Assembly (NCBI RefSeq): GCF_045679555.1
Contig: NC_092115.1
Span: 37,859,728-37,923,727, forward strand
DNA: 64,000 nucleotides
Direction: 5' to 3'
Origin: Salvelinus alpinus
Taxonomy: Eukaryota; Chordata; Actinopteri; Salmoniformes; Salmonidae
Shown: positions 14,663-26,920 of the stretch, in pieces
Layout of the letters: every line of letters starts with the position of its first letter
Numbering within the stretch: position 1 is the first letter of the stretch
The notes under the pieces: generated by a model
The model's input: only the letters and a program-made list of their open reading frames with translations
Told to the model about the DNA's origin: nothing
The model's database searches: none
Position numbers and translations under genes: made by a program

Positions 14663-15502
14663 TATGCCAAGATGTTCAAAAAAGTTCATAAGTGACAAGC
14701 ATGGTCAAATAATAATCATGAATAATTTTCAGTTGGCTTTTCATAGCCGATCATCAAGAGTTGAAAAACAACAGGTCTGGGACAGGTGGCGGTTCCATAA
14801 CCGCAGGCAGAACAGCTGAAACATTAATAGCAGCAAGGCCAGGCGGACTGGGGACAGCAAGGAGTCACCACGGGCGGCAGTCCCGACGCATGGTCCTAGG
14901 GCCCAGGTCCTCCGAGAGAAAGAAAGAGAGAAGGAGAAAATTAGAGAGAGCCAAGATTTTCAAAATGTTCATAAATGACAAGCATGGTCAAATAATAATC
15001 AGGAATAAATCTCAGTTGGCTTTTCATAGCCGATCATTAAGAGTTGAAAACAGCAGGTCTGGGACAGGTAGGGGTTCCATAACCGCAGGCAGAACAGTTG
15101 AAACTGGAATAGCAGCAAGGCCAGGCGGACTGGGGACAGCAAGGAGTCACCACGGCCGGTAGTCCCGACGTATGGTCCTAGGGCTCAGGTCCTCCGAGAG
15201 AAAGAAAGAGAGAAGGAGAAAATTAGAGAGAGCCAAGATTTTCAAAATGTTCATAAATGACAAGCATGGTCAAATAATAATCAGGAATAAATCTCAGTTG
15301 GCTTTTCATAGCCGATCATTAAGAGTTGAAAACAGCAGGTCTGGGACAGGTAGGGGTTCCGTAACCGCAGGCAGAACAGTTGAAACTGGAATAGCAGCAA
15401 GGCCAGGCGGACTGGGGACAGCAAGGTGTCATCATGCCCGGTAGTCCTGACGTATGGTCCTAGGGCTCAGGTTCTCAGAGAGAAAGAGAGAACGAGAGAA
15501 TT
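14663..15502. repeat. Three tandem units of about 280 bp in the L2 3' UTR
   Basis: The words TTAGAGAGAGCCAAGATTTT start at 14941 and 15223, and a variant at 15501; AAGTTCATAAGTGACAAGC at 14683 matches ATGTTCATAAATGACAAGC at 14963. Spacings are 280, 282 and 278 bp. The units contain stop-poor stretches that mimic ORFs. Confidence 0.95.
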
Positions 15503-16084
15503 AGAGAGAGCATACTTAAATTCACACAGGACACTGGATAAGACAGGAGAAGTACTCCAGGTAACCAACTGACCCTAGCCCCCCGACACATAAACTACTG
15601 CAGCATAAATACTGGAGGCTGAGACAGGAGCGGTCAGGAGACACTGTGGCCCCATCCGAAGAAACGCCCGGACAGGGCCAAACAGGAAGGATATAACCCC
15701 ACCCACTTTGCCAAAGCACAGCCCCCGCACCACTAGAGGGAAATCCTCAACCACCAACTTACAATCCTGAGACAAGGCCGAGTATAGCCCACAAAGGTCT
15801 CCACCACAGCACAAACCAAGGGGGGGCTGCCAACCCAGACAGGAAGATCTTCCTGCCAACCCAGACAGGAAGATCACGTCAGTAACTCAACCCACTCAAG
15901 TGACGCACCCCTCCTAGGGACGGCATGAAAGAGCACCAGCAAGCCAGTGACTCAGCCCCTGTAATAGGGTTAGAGGCAGAGAATCCCAGTGGAGAGAGGG
16001 GAACCGGCCTGGCAGAGACAGCAAGGGCGGTTCGTTGCTCCAGAGCCTTTCCATTCACCTTCACACTCCTGGGCCAGACTACAC

Positions 16085-19000
16085 TCAATCATATGACCTA
16101 CTGAAGAGATAAGTCTTCAGTAAAGACTTAAAGGTTGAGACCGAATCTGCGTCTCTCACATGGGTAGGCAGACTGTTCCATAAAAATGGAGATCTATAGG
16201 AGAAAGCCCTGCCTCCCGCTGTTTGCTTAGAAATTCTAGGGACAATTAGGAGGCCTGCGTCTTGTGACCGTAGCGTACGTATTGGTATGTACGGCAGGAC
16301 CAACTCGGAAAGATAGGTAGGAGCAAGCCCATGTAACGCTTTATAGGTTAACAGTAAAACCTTGAAATCAGCCCTTGCCTTAACAGGAAGCCAGTGTAGG
16401 GAAGCTAGCACTGGAGTAATATGATCAAATTTCTTGGTTCTAGTCAGGATTCTAGCAGCCGTATTTAGCACTAACTGAAGTTTATTTAGTGCTTTATCCG
16501 GGTAGCCGGAAAGTAGAGCATTGCAGTAGTCTAACCTAGAAGTAACAAATGCATGGATTAATTTTTCTGCATCATTTTTGGACAGAAAATTTCTGATTTT
16601 TGCAATGTTACGTAGATGGAAAAAAGCTGTCCTTGAAACAGTCTTGATATGTTCGTCAAAAGAGAGATCAGTGTCAAGAGTAACGCCGAGGTCCTTCACA
16701 GTTTTATTTGAGACGACTTTACAACCATCAAGATGAATTGTCAGATTTAACAGAAGATCTCTTTGTTTCTTGGGACCTAGAACAAGCATCTCTGTTTTGT
16801 CCGAGTTTAAAAGTAGAAAGTTTTCAGCCATCCACTTCCTTATGTCTGAAACACAGGCTTCTAGCGAGGGCAATTTTGGGGCTTCACCATGTTTCATTGA
16901 AATGTACAGCTGTGTGTCATCCGCATAGCAGTGAAAGTTAACATTATGTTTTCGAATAACATCCCCAAGAGGTAAAATATATAGTGAAAACAATAGTGGT
17001 CCTAAAACGGAACCTTGAGGAACACCGAAATGTACAGTTGATTTGTCAGAGGACAGACCATTCACAGAGACAAACTGATATCTTTCCGACAGGTAAGATC
17101 TAAACCAGGCCAGAACTTGTCCGTGTAGACCAATTTGGGTTTCCAGTGTCTCCAAAAGAATGTGGTGATCGATGGTGTCAAAGGCAGCACTAAGGTCTAG
17201 TAGCACGAGGACAGATGCAGAGCCTCGGTCTGACGCCATTAAAAGGTCATTTACCACCTTCACAAGTGCAGTCTCAGTGCTATGATGGGGTCTAAAACCA
17301 GACTGAAGCATTTCGTATACATTGTTTGTCTTCAGAAAGGCAGTGAGTTGCTGCGCAACAGCTTTTTCTAAAATTTTTGAGAGGAATGGAAGATTCGATA
17401 TAGGCCGATAGTTTTTTATATTTTCCGGGTCAAGGTTTGGCTTTTTCAAGAGAGGCTTTATCACTGCCACTTTTAGTGAGTTTGGTACACATCCGGTGGA
17501 TAGAGAGCTGTTTATTATGTTCAACATAGGAGGGCCAAGCACAGGAAGCAGCTCCTTCAGCAGTTTAGTAGGAATAGGATCCAGTATGCAGCTTGAAGGT
17601 TTAGAGGCCATGATTATTTTCATCATTGTGTCAAGAGATATAGTACTAAAACACTTAAGTGTCTCTCCCGATCCCAGGCCCTCGCAGAGCTGTGCAGATC
17701 CAGGACAGCTAAGCCCTGGAGGAATACGCAGATTCAAAGAGGAGTCCGTAATTTGCTTTCTAATGGTCATGATCTTTTCCTCAAAGAAGTTCATGAATTT
17801 ATTACTGCTGAAGTGAAAGCCATCCTCTCTTGGGGAATGCTGCTTTTTAGTTAGTTTCGCAACAGTATCAAAAATAAATTTTGGATTGTTCTTATTTTCC
17901 TCGATTAAGTTGGAAAAGTAGGATGATCGAGCAGCAGTGAGGGCTCTTCGGTACTGCACGGTACTGTCTTTCCAAGCTAGTCGGAAGACTTCCAGTTTGG
18001 TGTGGCGCCATTTCCGTTCCAATTTCCTGGAAGCTTGCTTCAAAGCTCGGGTATTTTCTGTATACCAGGGAGCTAGTTTCTTATGACAAATGTTTTTCGT
18101 TTTTAGGGGTGCAACTGCATCTAGGGTATTGCGCAAGGTTAAATTGAGTTCCTCAGTTAGGTGGTTAACTGATTTTTGTCCTCTGACGTCCTTGGGTAGG
18201 CAGAAGGAGTCTGGAAGGGCATCAAGGAATTTTTGTGTTGTCTGAGAATTTATAGCACGACTTTTGATGCTCCTTGGTTGGGGTCTGAGCAGATTATTTG
18301 TTGCGATTGCAAACGTAATAAAATGGTGGTCCGCTAGTCCAGGATTATGTGGAAAAACATTAAGATCTACAACATTTATTCCATGGGACAAAACTAGGTC
18401 CAGAGTATGACTGTGGCAGTGAGTAGGTCCAGAGACATGTTGGACAAAACCCACTGAGTCGATGATGGCTCCGAAAGACTTTTGGAGTGGGTCTGTGGAC
18501 TTCTCCATGTGAATATTAAAATCACCAAAAATTAGAATATGATCTGCTATGACTACAAGGTCTGATAGGAATTCAGGAAACTCAGAGAGGAATGCTGTAT
18601 ATGGCCCAGGAGGCCTGTAAACAGTAGCTATAAAAAGTGAATGAGTAGGCTGCATAGATCTCATGACTAGAAGCTCAAAAGACGAAAACACCATTTTTTT
18701 TTTGGTAAATTGAAATTTGCTATCGTAAATGTTAGCAACACCTCCGCCTTTGCGGGATGCACGGGGGATATGGTCACTAGTGTAACCAGGAGTTGAGGCC
18801 TCATTTAACACAGTAAATTCATCAGGCTTAAGCCATGTTTCAGTCAGGCCAATCACATCAAGATTATGATCAGTGATTAGTTCATTGACTATGACTGCCT
18901 TTGAAGTGAGGGATCTAACATTAAGTAACCCTATTTTGAGATGTGAGGTATCACGATCTCTTTCAATAATGGCAGGAATGGAGGAGGTCTTTATCCTAAT

Positions 19001-19162
19001 AAGATTGCTAAGGCGAACACCGCCATGTTTAGTTTTGCCCAACCTAGGTCGAGGCACAGACACAGTCTCAATGGGTATGGCTGAGCTGACTACACTGACT
19101 GTGCTATTGGCAGACTCCACTAAGCTGGCAGGTTGGCTAACAGCCTGCTGCCTGGCCTGCAC
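16085..19162 (-). CDS. L2-type LINE ORF2: endonuclease and reverse transcriptase
   Basis: The single open frame of 1025 residues encodes the enzyme that nicks target DNA and copies the LINE RNA. An AP-endonuclease domain begins near residue 77: [58 protein letters not shown]. The reverse transcriptase follows from about residue 560: [79 protein letters not shown] with the catalytic YADD, and [13 protein letters not shown]. The C-terminal block contains [20 protein letters not shown]. No RNase H domain is seen, as expected for L2/CR1. The start is the first in-frame ATG; the native N-terminus may lie further upstream and be lost. It lies opposite to mcm6. Confidence 0.93.
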   Translation of the reverse strand: MQARQQAVSQPASLVESANSTVSVVSSAIPIETVSVPRPRLGKTKHGGVRLSNLIRIKTSSIPAIIERDRDTSHLKIGLLNVRSLTSKAVIVNELITDHNLDVIGLTETWLKPDEFTVLNEASTPGYTSDHIPRASRKGGGVANIYDSKFQFTKKKMVFSSFELLVMRSMQPTHSLFIATVYRPPGPYTAFLSEFPEFLSDLVVIADHILIFGDFNIHMEKSTDPLQKSFGAIIDSVGFVQHVSGPTHCHSHTLDLVLSHGINVVDLNVFPHNPGLADHHFITFAIATNNLLRPQPRSIKSRAINSQTTQKFLDALPDSFCLPKDVRGQKSVNHLTEELNLTLRNTLDAVAPLKTKNICHKKLAPWYTENTRALKQASRKLERKWRHTKLEVFRLAWKDSTVQYRRALTAARSSYFSNLIEENKNNPKFIFDTVAKLTKKQHSPREDGFHFSSNKFMNFFEEKIMTIRKQITDSSLNLRIPPGLSCPGSAQLCEGLGSGETLKCFSTISLDTMMKIIMASKPSSCILDPIPTKLLKELLPVLGPPMLNIINSSLSTGCVPNSLKVAVIKPLLKKPNLDPENIKNYRPISNLPFLSKILEKAVAQQLTAFLKTNNVYEMLQSGFRPHHSTETALVKVVNDLLMASDRGSASVLVLLDLSAAFDTIDHHILLETLETQIGLHGQVLAWFRSYLSERYQFVSVNGLSSDKSTVHFGVPQGSVLGPLLFSLYILPLGDVIRKHNVNFHCYADDTQLYISMKHGEAPKLPSLEACVSDIRKWMAENFLLLNSDKTEMLVLGPKKQRDLLLNLTIHLDGCKVVSNKTVKDLGVTLDTDLSFDEHIKTVSRTAFFHLRNIAKIRNFLSKNDAEKLIHAFVTSRLDYCNALLSGYPDKALNKLQLVLNTAARILTRTKKFDHITPVLASLHWLPVKARADFKVLLLTYKALHGLAPTYLSELVLPYIPIRTLRSQDAGLLIVPRISKQTAGGRAFSYRSPFLWNSLPTHVRDADSVSTFKSLLKTYLFSRSYD

Positions 19163-19649
19163 CCTATTTCATTGTGGGGCTAGAGGAGTTAGAGCCCTAT
19201 CTATGTTGGTAAGACAGACAAAACGCACACATTCTACATGTGGACAGTGTGTTATGCAGCGGTTAACTGTTTACCTGTGTGCGCAGCCGAGGAGGAAGAG
19301 GAGTTGAAGAAGAGTGCAGTAATCAACTGGTATCTGAAGGAGATGGAGTCAGAGATCGACTCAGAAGAGGAGCTAGTCAACAAGAAGGGACTGATAGAGA
19401 AAGTCCTGCACAGACTAGTGCACTACGTAAGAACACACAAACACACCCATTGCAGCGTTGAGTCGGAGTAATAACACCTTTAGAAACCTTAATGTCCAAC
19501 AGACATCTTTACTATTACTGTTTTTCTTCCCTCTCCATCTGTAGAATCATATCCTGATAGCGCTGTCTCAGGGAGGGCTGAAAGGGTCAGAGACGGAGGC
19601 ACAGGAAGAAGTTCTGGTCGTCAACCCCAACTACACTCTGGAGGACTAG

Positions 19650-20630
19650 ACTCATCCCCTCCAACTCCCTCCCTAGCACTTTCCCCCTCCTCAATCGCCT
19701 CTTTCTGTGGCTTTTACGTTGGACTCCAATTCAAGTTTTTGTTGAATGTTGGTTAGTGTAATTACATTCTCAACATTTGTCATGTTTATTTATAACATTT
19801 GTCATTTTATTGCTGCTTTATAGAGTTTTTAAACGACTTTACCCTGTTTTAAGCCTTTTATTTGTATTCTTGTGGCCAGGTGAATAATATGTTAATAAAT
19901 ATGTTGCTCTGATTTCTCCAGAGCATTTACTGGCATATGGCTGTTTGTGGGTCTCCTCAGTTAACATTATGTTAATCCTGACTAGCATGGTTTTACCTCC
20001 CATGTTAAATGTATGTATAAAAGAATACACAGAAGTTAAAGTCTACCCTTTGATGCATGTTTTTTTTTTAATGAAATAACTGTTGTGGAAAAATGCTTCC
20101 CCAAAAAACAAAGAAGAATAATCAAATGTTTGCTATTGTTTATGCCCTCCTTGTCGCCAGTGATGTTTCGGGGAACAGTAATGCAATATGCTTCAAAATG
20201 ACTAAAACCAAAACGAAACTAGAAATTATAATGGGCCTACATTCATGCAGTTTCTTGACTGTCCAGCTCACTGATAATCACCGAAATGAAAGAAAGACAG
20301 TCGGGGGGAATTGAAAATTCCCAAACGGATGAATAGAGGACTATTTTTAGCACATTTTTACAGCGAGTAAATATTACACATTTTCAGTATGGCCCTCTGG
20401 AGCTCTTTGAAGACCGAATCCCAGTTCTAAATGAGCTTGAGACCCCTACAGTAAATTTAGCAAAGATAATTCAGTTATTAACCTTGGGTGGAGGGGGTCA
20501 CATTTATACCTAGTTGGAGTTGATATGATGATTGTAAAGAATGAATGTAGCCAAAGATAATCATGTAACGCATCTTCTGATAAATATAATTATCCAAATA
20601 ACACTGGCTGGCAAATCTATCGGTGAATCG
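19650..20630. other. Spacer between mcm6 relic and the pnkd-like gene
   Basis: It contains the former mcm6 3' UTR with AATAAA at 19894-19899. Nothing else coding is recognised. Confidence 0.5.
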
Positions 20631-20631
20631 T

Positions 20632-20645
20632 CCGCTAGGTGGCAG
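20632..20645 (+). promoter_or_regulatory. CTCF-like motif upstream of the pnkd-like gene
   Basis: CCGCTAGGTGGCAG matches the CTCF core consensus CCGCNAGGNGGCAG at every defined base. It lies 70 bp before the start codon. Binding is inferred from the motif only. Confidence 0.55.
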
Positions 20646-20710
20646 CAGAGGGCCGTAGAAAGCATGAATGACGCTTTGCGCATGCCCAAGCCGACTCCAC
20701 TTTTACATAA

Positions 20711-20722
20711 CAAGATGGCGGC
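20711..20722 (+). promoter_or_regulatory. pnkd: YY1-like motif over the start codon
   Basis: CAAGATGGCGGC matches the YY1 consensus AANATGGCGGC and includes the ATG of the pnkd-like gene. This arrangement is common at housekeeping and mitochondrial-protein promoters with short 5' UTRs. Confidence 0.5.
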
Positions 20723-23700
20723 GCCCTGTAGGAAGCTTGCGAGGACAGGGATGTTTAAAGGTATGTTTACTCTGAACAGCTTAAAACCACATTTATTTCG
20801 ACATAACTCATAAACAGAGGGTGTCAGCAGTTTTTAGGGGCAAAACTGTTCCTCTCCTTGTCTGGTGGTTTGAAAACAGGTCAGATGAAAACATCAACAC
20901 CACGGGTAACTTCCACAAAGCTTTGAACGATTTGAGTGACAAGGCAAGAAGGGCCTTCTACGCCGTCAAAAATGAACATTAAATTCGACATCCCAATTAG
21001 GATGTGGCAAAAAATACTTCAGTCAGTTATAGAACCGATTGCCCTCTGAGGTCTGGACAGAGAGCCTATACAATTACTAGAGGGGATATCATAAACCTTA
21101 ACATTTCTGTAATGGGGCCAAAATGGTAGCTATCTTGGTCAGGGAGAAAATCAAAACCAGTCTTAAATATTGTCATATAATTATAAATACAGTTTACATG
21201 GGTTTTATGCCAATTTTATGTATAAATAGCATTTAAAATGCTGTATATGTAAACAGACCATAAACGTCTCAGATTGTATTTTCTTGGAAAGCTGTGCGTG
21301 CTATTATATGATACAATATCAGTACTTGTTGCATGTACAACTTGTCTAAGTCCTATTATCAACTGATTTCAGCCAGTGTATGGCTGTGGATTGACTGCAT
21401 TGCTGGAATGGAATGTTGGCATATTGGCAGTTAATTTGAAAAAAATATATAATGGAATCATTCCTCAAACTGGCTAGCTAGTTAATACACATACAGTGCA
21501 GATAATATCTTATCACAGCACTGACAAATCATGGCTGACCTTTTGACCATCATAAGAAGGTTAATGTCCTTTCTGGTATTCAAATTCCTAATTATATGGG
21601 TCTGGGGTCCTCTCACCAACCAAGAATTCACAAAATGGGACAAACACCAAATTGAGACTCTGCATGCAGAATTCTGCAAAAACATCCTGTGTGCAAGCAC
21701 CAAACATCAGCAAGCTGGTCCTGTGGCTCTGTTCACAAGCAGACCCTACAGAGCCCCAGGACAGCAACACCATTAGACCCAACCAAATCATGAGAAAACA
21801 AAAAGATAATTACTTGACACATTGGAAAGAGCTAACTAAAAAAGCAAAGCCAACTGGAATGCTATTTGGCCCTAAACAGAGAGTACACAGTGGCAGAATA
21901 CCTGACCACTGTGACTGACCCAAAATGAAGGAAGGCTTTGACTATGTATGGACTCAGTGAGCTTAGCTTTGCTATTGAGAGTTCACCGTAGGCAGACCGA
22001 GAGAGAAGACAGGCATATGTGCCCACTGCCCACAAAATTTGGTGGAAACTGAGCTGCACTTCCTAACCTCCTGCCAAATGTATGACCATATTAGAGATGC
22101 ATATTTCCCTCGGATTACACAGACCCACAAAGAATTGACAGTTACCAACCTCGATTTCGACTTCAATTCCGACTCAGCTGTTCCCTTGTTCATTCCATTG
22201 TTTCATGGGCTACCAAAACGCTGCAGGCGTAGATGCAGCAGACGAGCCGGCATCCTTCTAAAACTGAGACGGAAGAGAATATCGACCGGCACTTCCCTAT
22301 GTTCTATTGGCAAATGTCTAGTCACTCGAGAATAAGATAGGAGACTCTCGAACGAAGCTCATCCATCAGAGACTTGAAAAGCTGCAATATTATATGCCTC
22401 GCAGAGATGTGGCTGGATGACTCTGTCACATCAAATCCAATTTTATTGGTCACATACACATATTTACCAGATGTTATTGCGAGTGTAGCGAAATGCTTGT
22501 GTTCCTAGCTCCAACAGTGCAGTAGTATGTATGTTGAACTCAGTGGTTTCTCCATGCAGTGGCACAATTGGACGAAGGCGGCCTCGGGCAAGTCCAAGGG
22601 GGGGAGGGGTGTGCCTCTTCATAAACAACAACTTGTGCTCTGTTTCCATTGTGAAAGAAATGTCGAGCTTTCACTCACCTGATATAGCATACCACATGGT
22701 AAGCAGCAGGTTTTTATCTACCAAGAGAGTTCTCATCTGTAATTATCATGGCTGTCTACATCCCTCCGCAAGCCAACACCACTTTGGCACTTAACGAACT
22801 GCATGGGGTCATAAACAAACAAGAAACCGCTCACCCAGAGGCAGCATTTCTTGCAGGTGGAGACATTAACGTGGGGAGAACTTAAAACCTTTCTACATCA
22901 CTTTTACCAACACGGCTCCTGCGCCACGAGGGGAGCTAAAACTGTAGAACACTTTTATTCTACCCACAGAAATGCATACAAGGTCCTCCCTTCGGCAAAT
23001 TTGATCACGACTCTATTATCCTGCTTTTATTTATTTTAATCGAAGGTCGAGTCATGCGTCCTCCGATACATGACCTGCCAAACCACGCTTCTTAACACCC
23101 GTCCGCTTAACCCGGTAGCCAGCCGCACCAATGTGTCGTAGGAAACACTGTTCAACTGACGACCGAAGTCAGCCTGCAGGTGCCCAGCCTGCCACACGGA
23201 GTTGCTAGAGCGCGATGAGCCAAGTAAAGCCCCCCGGCCAAACCCTCCCCTAACCTGGAAGACGCTAGGCCAATTGTGTGCCGCCCTATGGGACTCCCGG
23301 TCACAGCCGGTTGTTACACAGCCTGGGATCGAGATGAAGCAGACGCGAGGATACAAGACTGTTTTGCTAGTACAGACTGGGAAATGTTCCGGGTTCACCC
23401 GATAGCATTGAGGGGTTTACCACATCAGTCACAGGCTACATCAATAAGTGCATAGACCACGTCATCCCCACAGTCACTATACGAACGTATCCAAACCAAA
23501 AACCATGGATTACAGGCAATATCCCCGCTTGGCTAAAGGCTAGAGCTACCGCTTACAAGGAACAGGACACGGACACATACAAGAAAGCCCGTTACGACCT
23601 CCGACGAGACATCAAACATGCAAAAGGACAATATAGGAGGAAGTTGGAATCCTATTACACCGGCTCCGACACTTATCGTATGTGGCAGGGCTTGCAGACG

Positions 23701-26055
23701 ATAACGGATTACAAGGGGAAACCCAACCGTCAGATGCCCAGTGATGCAGAACTCCCAAATGAGCTAAATACTTGTTATGCTCGCTTCGAGGAATACAACA
23801 CTGAGTCTTGTGTGAAAGCCCCTGTTGTTCCGGATGACTGCGTGATCTCCCTCTCCGTGACTGATGTGAGTAAAACTATTTAACAGTTTAACACTCGCGA
23901 GGCTGCCGGGCCAGACGAAATACCAGGGCGCGTTCTCAAAGCAAGCGCAGACCAGCTGGCAAGTGTCTTCACTGACATTTTCAATCTCTCCTTGTTCCAG
24001 TCTGTAATCCCATGATGTTTCAAGCTGACCACCATTGTCACTGTTCCCAAGAACTCCAAGGTACCCTGCCTAAATGACTATCACCCTGTAATTAATTAAC
24101 AATTGCATTTCACACTGCCCTCTCCCACCTGGATAAGAGGGGAAATAACTATGTGAGAATGCAGTTCATAGACTACAGCTCAGCATTCACCACCATACTC
24201 CCCTCAAAGCTCATCACCAAGTTGGGGACCATGGGACTGAACACCTCCCTCTGCAACTAGATCCTGACTTCCTGACGGGCTGGCCCCAGGTGGTGAGGGT
24301 AGGCAACAACACCTCCGCCACGCTGACCCTCGACACGGGGGCCCCTCTGGGGTTTGTGCTTAGTCCCCTCCTGTAATCCTGTTCACCCACGACTGCGTGG
24401 CCACGCACAATTCCAACACCATCATCAAGTTTGTTGACGTCGCGACAGTGGTAGGTAGGCCTGATCACCATGGAGTTGAGGCAACCTACAGGGAGGTGGT
24501 CAGAGAATTAGCATTGTGGTGCCAGGACAAGAACCTCTCCCTCAACGTCAGTAAGATGAGGAAGCCGATTGTGGACTACAGGAAAGAGGGGAGAGCATGC
24601 CCCCTATCCACATTGACAGGGCTGTAGTGGAGCGGGTAGAGAGCTTCAAGTTCCTTGGCGTCCACATTACTAAGGACTTAACAGTGCACGGCAGTGCCTC
24701 TTCACCTGCAGGAGGCTTAAAAGATTTGCCATGGGCCCTCGAATCCTGAAAAGGTCCTACAGCTGCACCATTGAGAGCATCTTGACTGGCTCCATCACCT
24801 CTTAGTATGGCAAATGCACCGCAAATTGTTACAGAAGGTAGTGCGGACAGCCCTGTACATCACTGGGTCGAGCTCCCTGCCATGCAGGACCACTATATCA
24901 GGAGGGGTCAGAGGAAGGCCCGAAAAATTGCCAACATTCCAGCCACCCTAAACATAGACTGTTCACTCTGCCACCGTCCGTTAAACAGTATAGAAGCATC
25001 GTCTCTCGAACCAACAGGCTCTGAGACGGCTTGGGGGGAAACGCTATAAGACTGCTAAATAGTTAATTAAATGGTTACCCAGACAACCTTGCACTGACTC
25101 TATGCACGCTCACAAGACTATCCGTGAGCTCCAAAACTATTGGGACAGTGACAAATGTTGTTTTGCCTCTGTACTTCAGCACTTTGAATAGTCATTGCGT
25201 GCTATGAATATGGGACCAAATACTAAACTTTTTACTACTTTAATACACAAATTAATTTGTCCCAATACTTTTGGTCCCCTAAATGGGGTGGGGGGGACTA
25301 TGTACAAAAAGTGCTGTAATTTCTAAACGGTTCACCCAATACGGGTGAAAAGACATCGTCTAATTTTTTTTTTTTAAGTGTCATACTCATCGTCTACATC
25401 TCTAACGCACAGATCCTGAGGCAGCTGAAGCTGAAGGCTAGAATTATTTAACCTGGCCAATACTCTCACTGTTTTAGGTTTGTGTCAGATTCCAGGCCGG
25501 TCACTATGGACACAAAGGTGCCTGGTCAAGTTACAGGCTCTGAGGTGCATTCCTCCCCGGTGTCTCACCCGACTCTACCGGCCACTGACCACCACCAGGT
25601 CGACACTGATCAGCACCAAAACAGAACAGCCGAGAAGCACCGATCAGCAGAAAACGACTGACACGCAGAAAGAGCAAATGAAAGAGACTGAGGAGGAGGA
25701 GGGACCAGCGTACATCCCCACGAGAAAGGCCAAGAACCCCATGATGAAGATCGGCTATGCCTGGTGAGAGACCCTCTGTTCTCTAACGTGGTTTATATTC
25801 AGATTTCTGTTGTAGAGAAACAGCTGACAATTTGATATTGTATTTCAGGTGAATAACCCCCTTGGTAAGTCCCCCCTCTCTTTCCCCTCTCTCTATAGGA
25901 TGATAGGTCTCCCTGCAGGTATAATAGGGTTCATCCTGACCAAGAGAGAGGTGGATAAGAACCGCCTGAAGCAGCTGAGGATTCGCCAGCGGATGAACCG
26001 GTCCAATGAAGGAGAGTACGAGGGCAGCCGCTACCGCAACAACAGACTGGACTGA
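20715..26055 (+). CDS. pnkd: PNKD short-form (MR-1S)-like mitochondrial membrane protein, three exons
   Basis: The coding exons are 20715-20760, 25478-25763 and 25899-26055, with GT/AG borders and compatible phases, giving 162 residues. The N-terminus ([20 protein letters not shown]) is basic and hydrophobic, as in a mitochondrial presequence. A low-complexity Gln/Glu/Lys linker follows. The conserved part is [19 protein letters not shown], a single membrane helix ([14 protein letters not shown]), then [18 protein letters not shown] and [10 protein letters not shown]. This closely resembles human PNKD isoform MR-1S ([35 protein letters not shown]), reported to work with PET100/PET117 in cytochrome c oxidase assembly. 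No metallo-beta-lactamase exons are seen in the window, so only the short form is supported. The neighbouring tmbim1 repeats the human PNKD-TMBIM1 pairing. Intron 1 (4.7 kb) is full of LINE debris. A poly(A) signal candidate lies at 26866-26871. Confidence 0.85.
21590..22150 (+). mobile_element. Degraded L1-like LINE ORF2 C-terminal fragment
   Basis: In several frames the plus strand reads [30 protein letters not shown], and [20 protein letters not shown], phrases of the C-terminal region of fish L1-like ORF2 proteins with its cysteine-histidine segment. Frame breaks and stops separate the pieces. Confidence 0.65.
22430..22520 (-). mobile_element. LINE 3'-tail fragment in reverse orientation
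   Basis: CAAATCCAATTTTATTGGTC then ATTGCGAGTGTAGCGAAATG is the inverse of the tail type that ends in ATTTTATTTGATTT, as at 8905-8940. A related piece occurs at 62395-62480. Confidence 0.6.
23035..23345 (-). mobile_element. tRNA-derived SINE nested in the Rex/CR1-like LINE
   Basis: Read on the minus strand, it has CGATCCCAGGCTGTGTAACA, GGGAGTCCCATAGGGCGGCA, GGCTTTACTTGGCTCATCGC and a GCATGACTCGACC end, a common salmonid SINE. It interrupts the endonuclease region of the LINE, so it inserted later. Confidence 0.75.
25120..25330. mobile_element. Short DNA-transposon-like repeat
   Basis: AGCTCCAAAACTATTGGGAC near 25129 and the inverse-like TTTGTCCCAATACTTTTGGT near 25256 form imperfect inverted ends about 150 bp apart. 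It is non-coding, sits in intron 1 of the pnkd-like gene, and its family is not assigned. Confidence 0.5.
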
Positions 26056-26920
26056 TCCCAACTACATTGAGAAGATGTGTGTGTGCGTGCTTGAGTGAAT
26101 GTGTATGTCTGCAGCCTGTGTGTGTGTGTTCACTGCCTCTGCTACCGTTGGGCTGACGAAGCCTTAAAAAGAGACTGATGTATACAGATTGGAAACAGTT
26201 GAGACACCCGTACTATTTTGCTCGGTGTTCACACCTACAAGAATGTATATGAATCAACTGTAAACAAGTCCATGATGATCACACAGACTGTCTGCGTGGG
26301 TCAGTATAGGATCCAGAGTTCTTCCTATGTCTTGACCTTTATCAGGAAAAACGCTGGCCATGTCACTCTGCTACGTTCAACAGACCTTTTCTTTCCAGAT
26401 TTTTGTAACATGCACCCTGCAAACTGTGTTCCCATATGATTTCTCTCAACGGTCAATCGTTTAATATCAATAGTCTAAAACTTCCATTCTTCTCATGTGG
26501 TAGAATAGAAGCTTGTATTTTAATGCTTGGAGGTGTGAATTTGGGCCTTTTCTCAGTTTTCTGCTATGTCATCGAATGTTCTGTTCTGAGGGTTCTAAAC
26601 ACATTTGAATCTAGAACTGTATGTTCAAGCCAGTACATGACAATTAGGCTAAACATTTCACAATACTATAATAGGTACACTGTATGTGTTAACAAGTACA
26701 TCAGAAATAGTCATTGCATTTACATAAAATGAAAATGAATTTACATCTATAAGATGGCATCATTAAGACGAGACCATTACCAAACGGCGTATCAATCAGC
26801 CCAGAGCTTTCGCTCATGATTACCTTGTTGTTACCTATGTTTAAATCATAGAAAAGCAGAGTAAAAATAAATACAAAAAAGAGCAGCGGATAATTTATCC
26901 AGAGTGGGTGGAGGAGGTGA
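26056..26920. other. 3' UTR and downstream flank of the pnkd-like gene
   Basis: No further exon or repeat family is recognised. AATAAA at 26866-26871 is a candidate cleavage signal. Confidence 0.5.

Larger units (their letters stand above)
14422..19230 (-). mobile_element. Near full-length L2-type LINE inserted in mcm6
   Basis: On the minus strand the element runs from about 19230, through an open 1025-residue ORF2 (19162-16085) and a 1.6 kb 3' UTR, to an (ATTGA)n-type tail at 14422-14440. The 3' UTR holds three tandem units of about 280 bp. The tail lies one to two bases past the mcm6 sequence GCCGAAGAGG, so the insertion is at or next to the splice donor. The open ORF suggests a young copy. 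The 5' boundary is approximate. Confidence 0.9.
22200..25080 (+). mobile_element. Decayed Rex/CR1-like LINE with endonuclease and RT remnants
   Basis: Plus-strand remnants run in order: [19 protein letters not shown], an endonuclease region ([10 protein letters not shown]-like, frame-broken), [20 protein letters not shown]-type text near 23585, [65 protein letters not shown]-type text near 24170, [37 protein letters not shown] and a C-terminus ending near 25050. It has numerous frame breaks, a nested SINE at 23035-23345 and a LINE-tail fragment at 22430-22520. A large part of the RT core between 24085 and 24110 is missing. Confidence 0.8.

Noticed and set aside
15730-15745. CTCF site (CCACTAGAGGG)
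   Set aside because: It lies in the 3' UTR of a multicopy L2 element and matches only part of the consensus.
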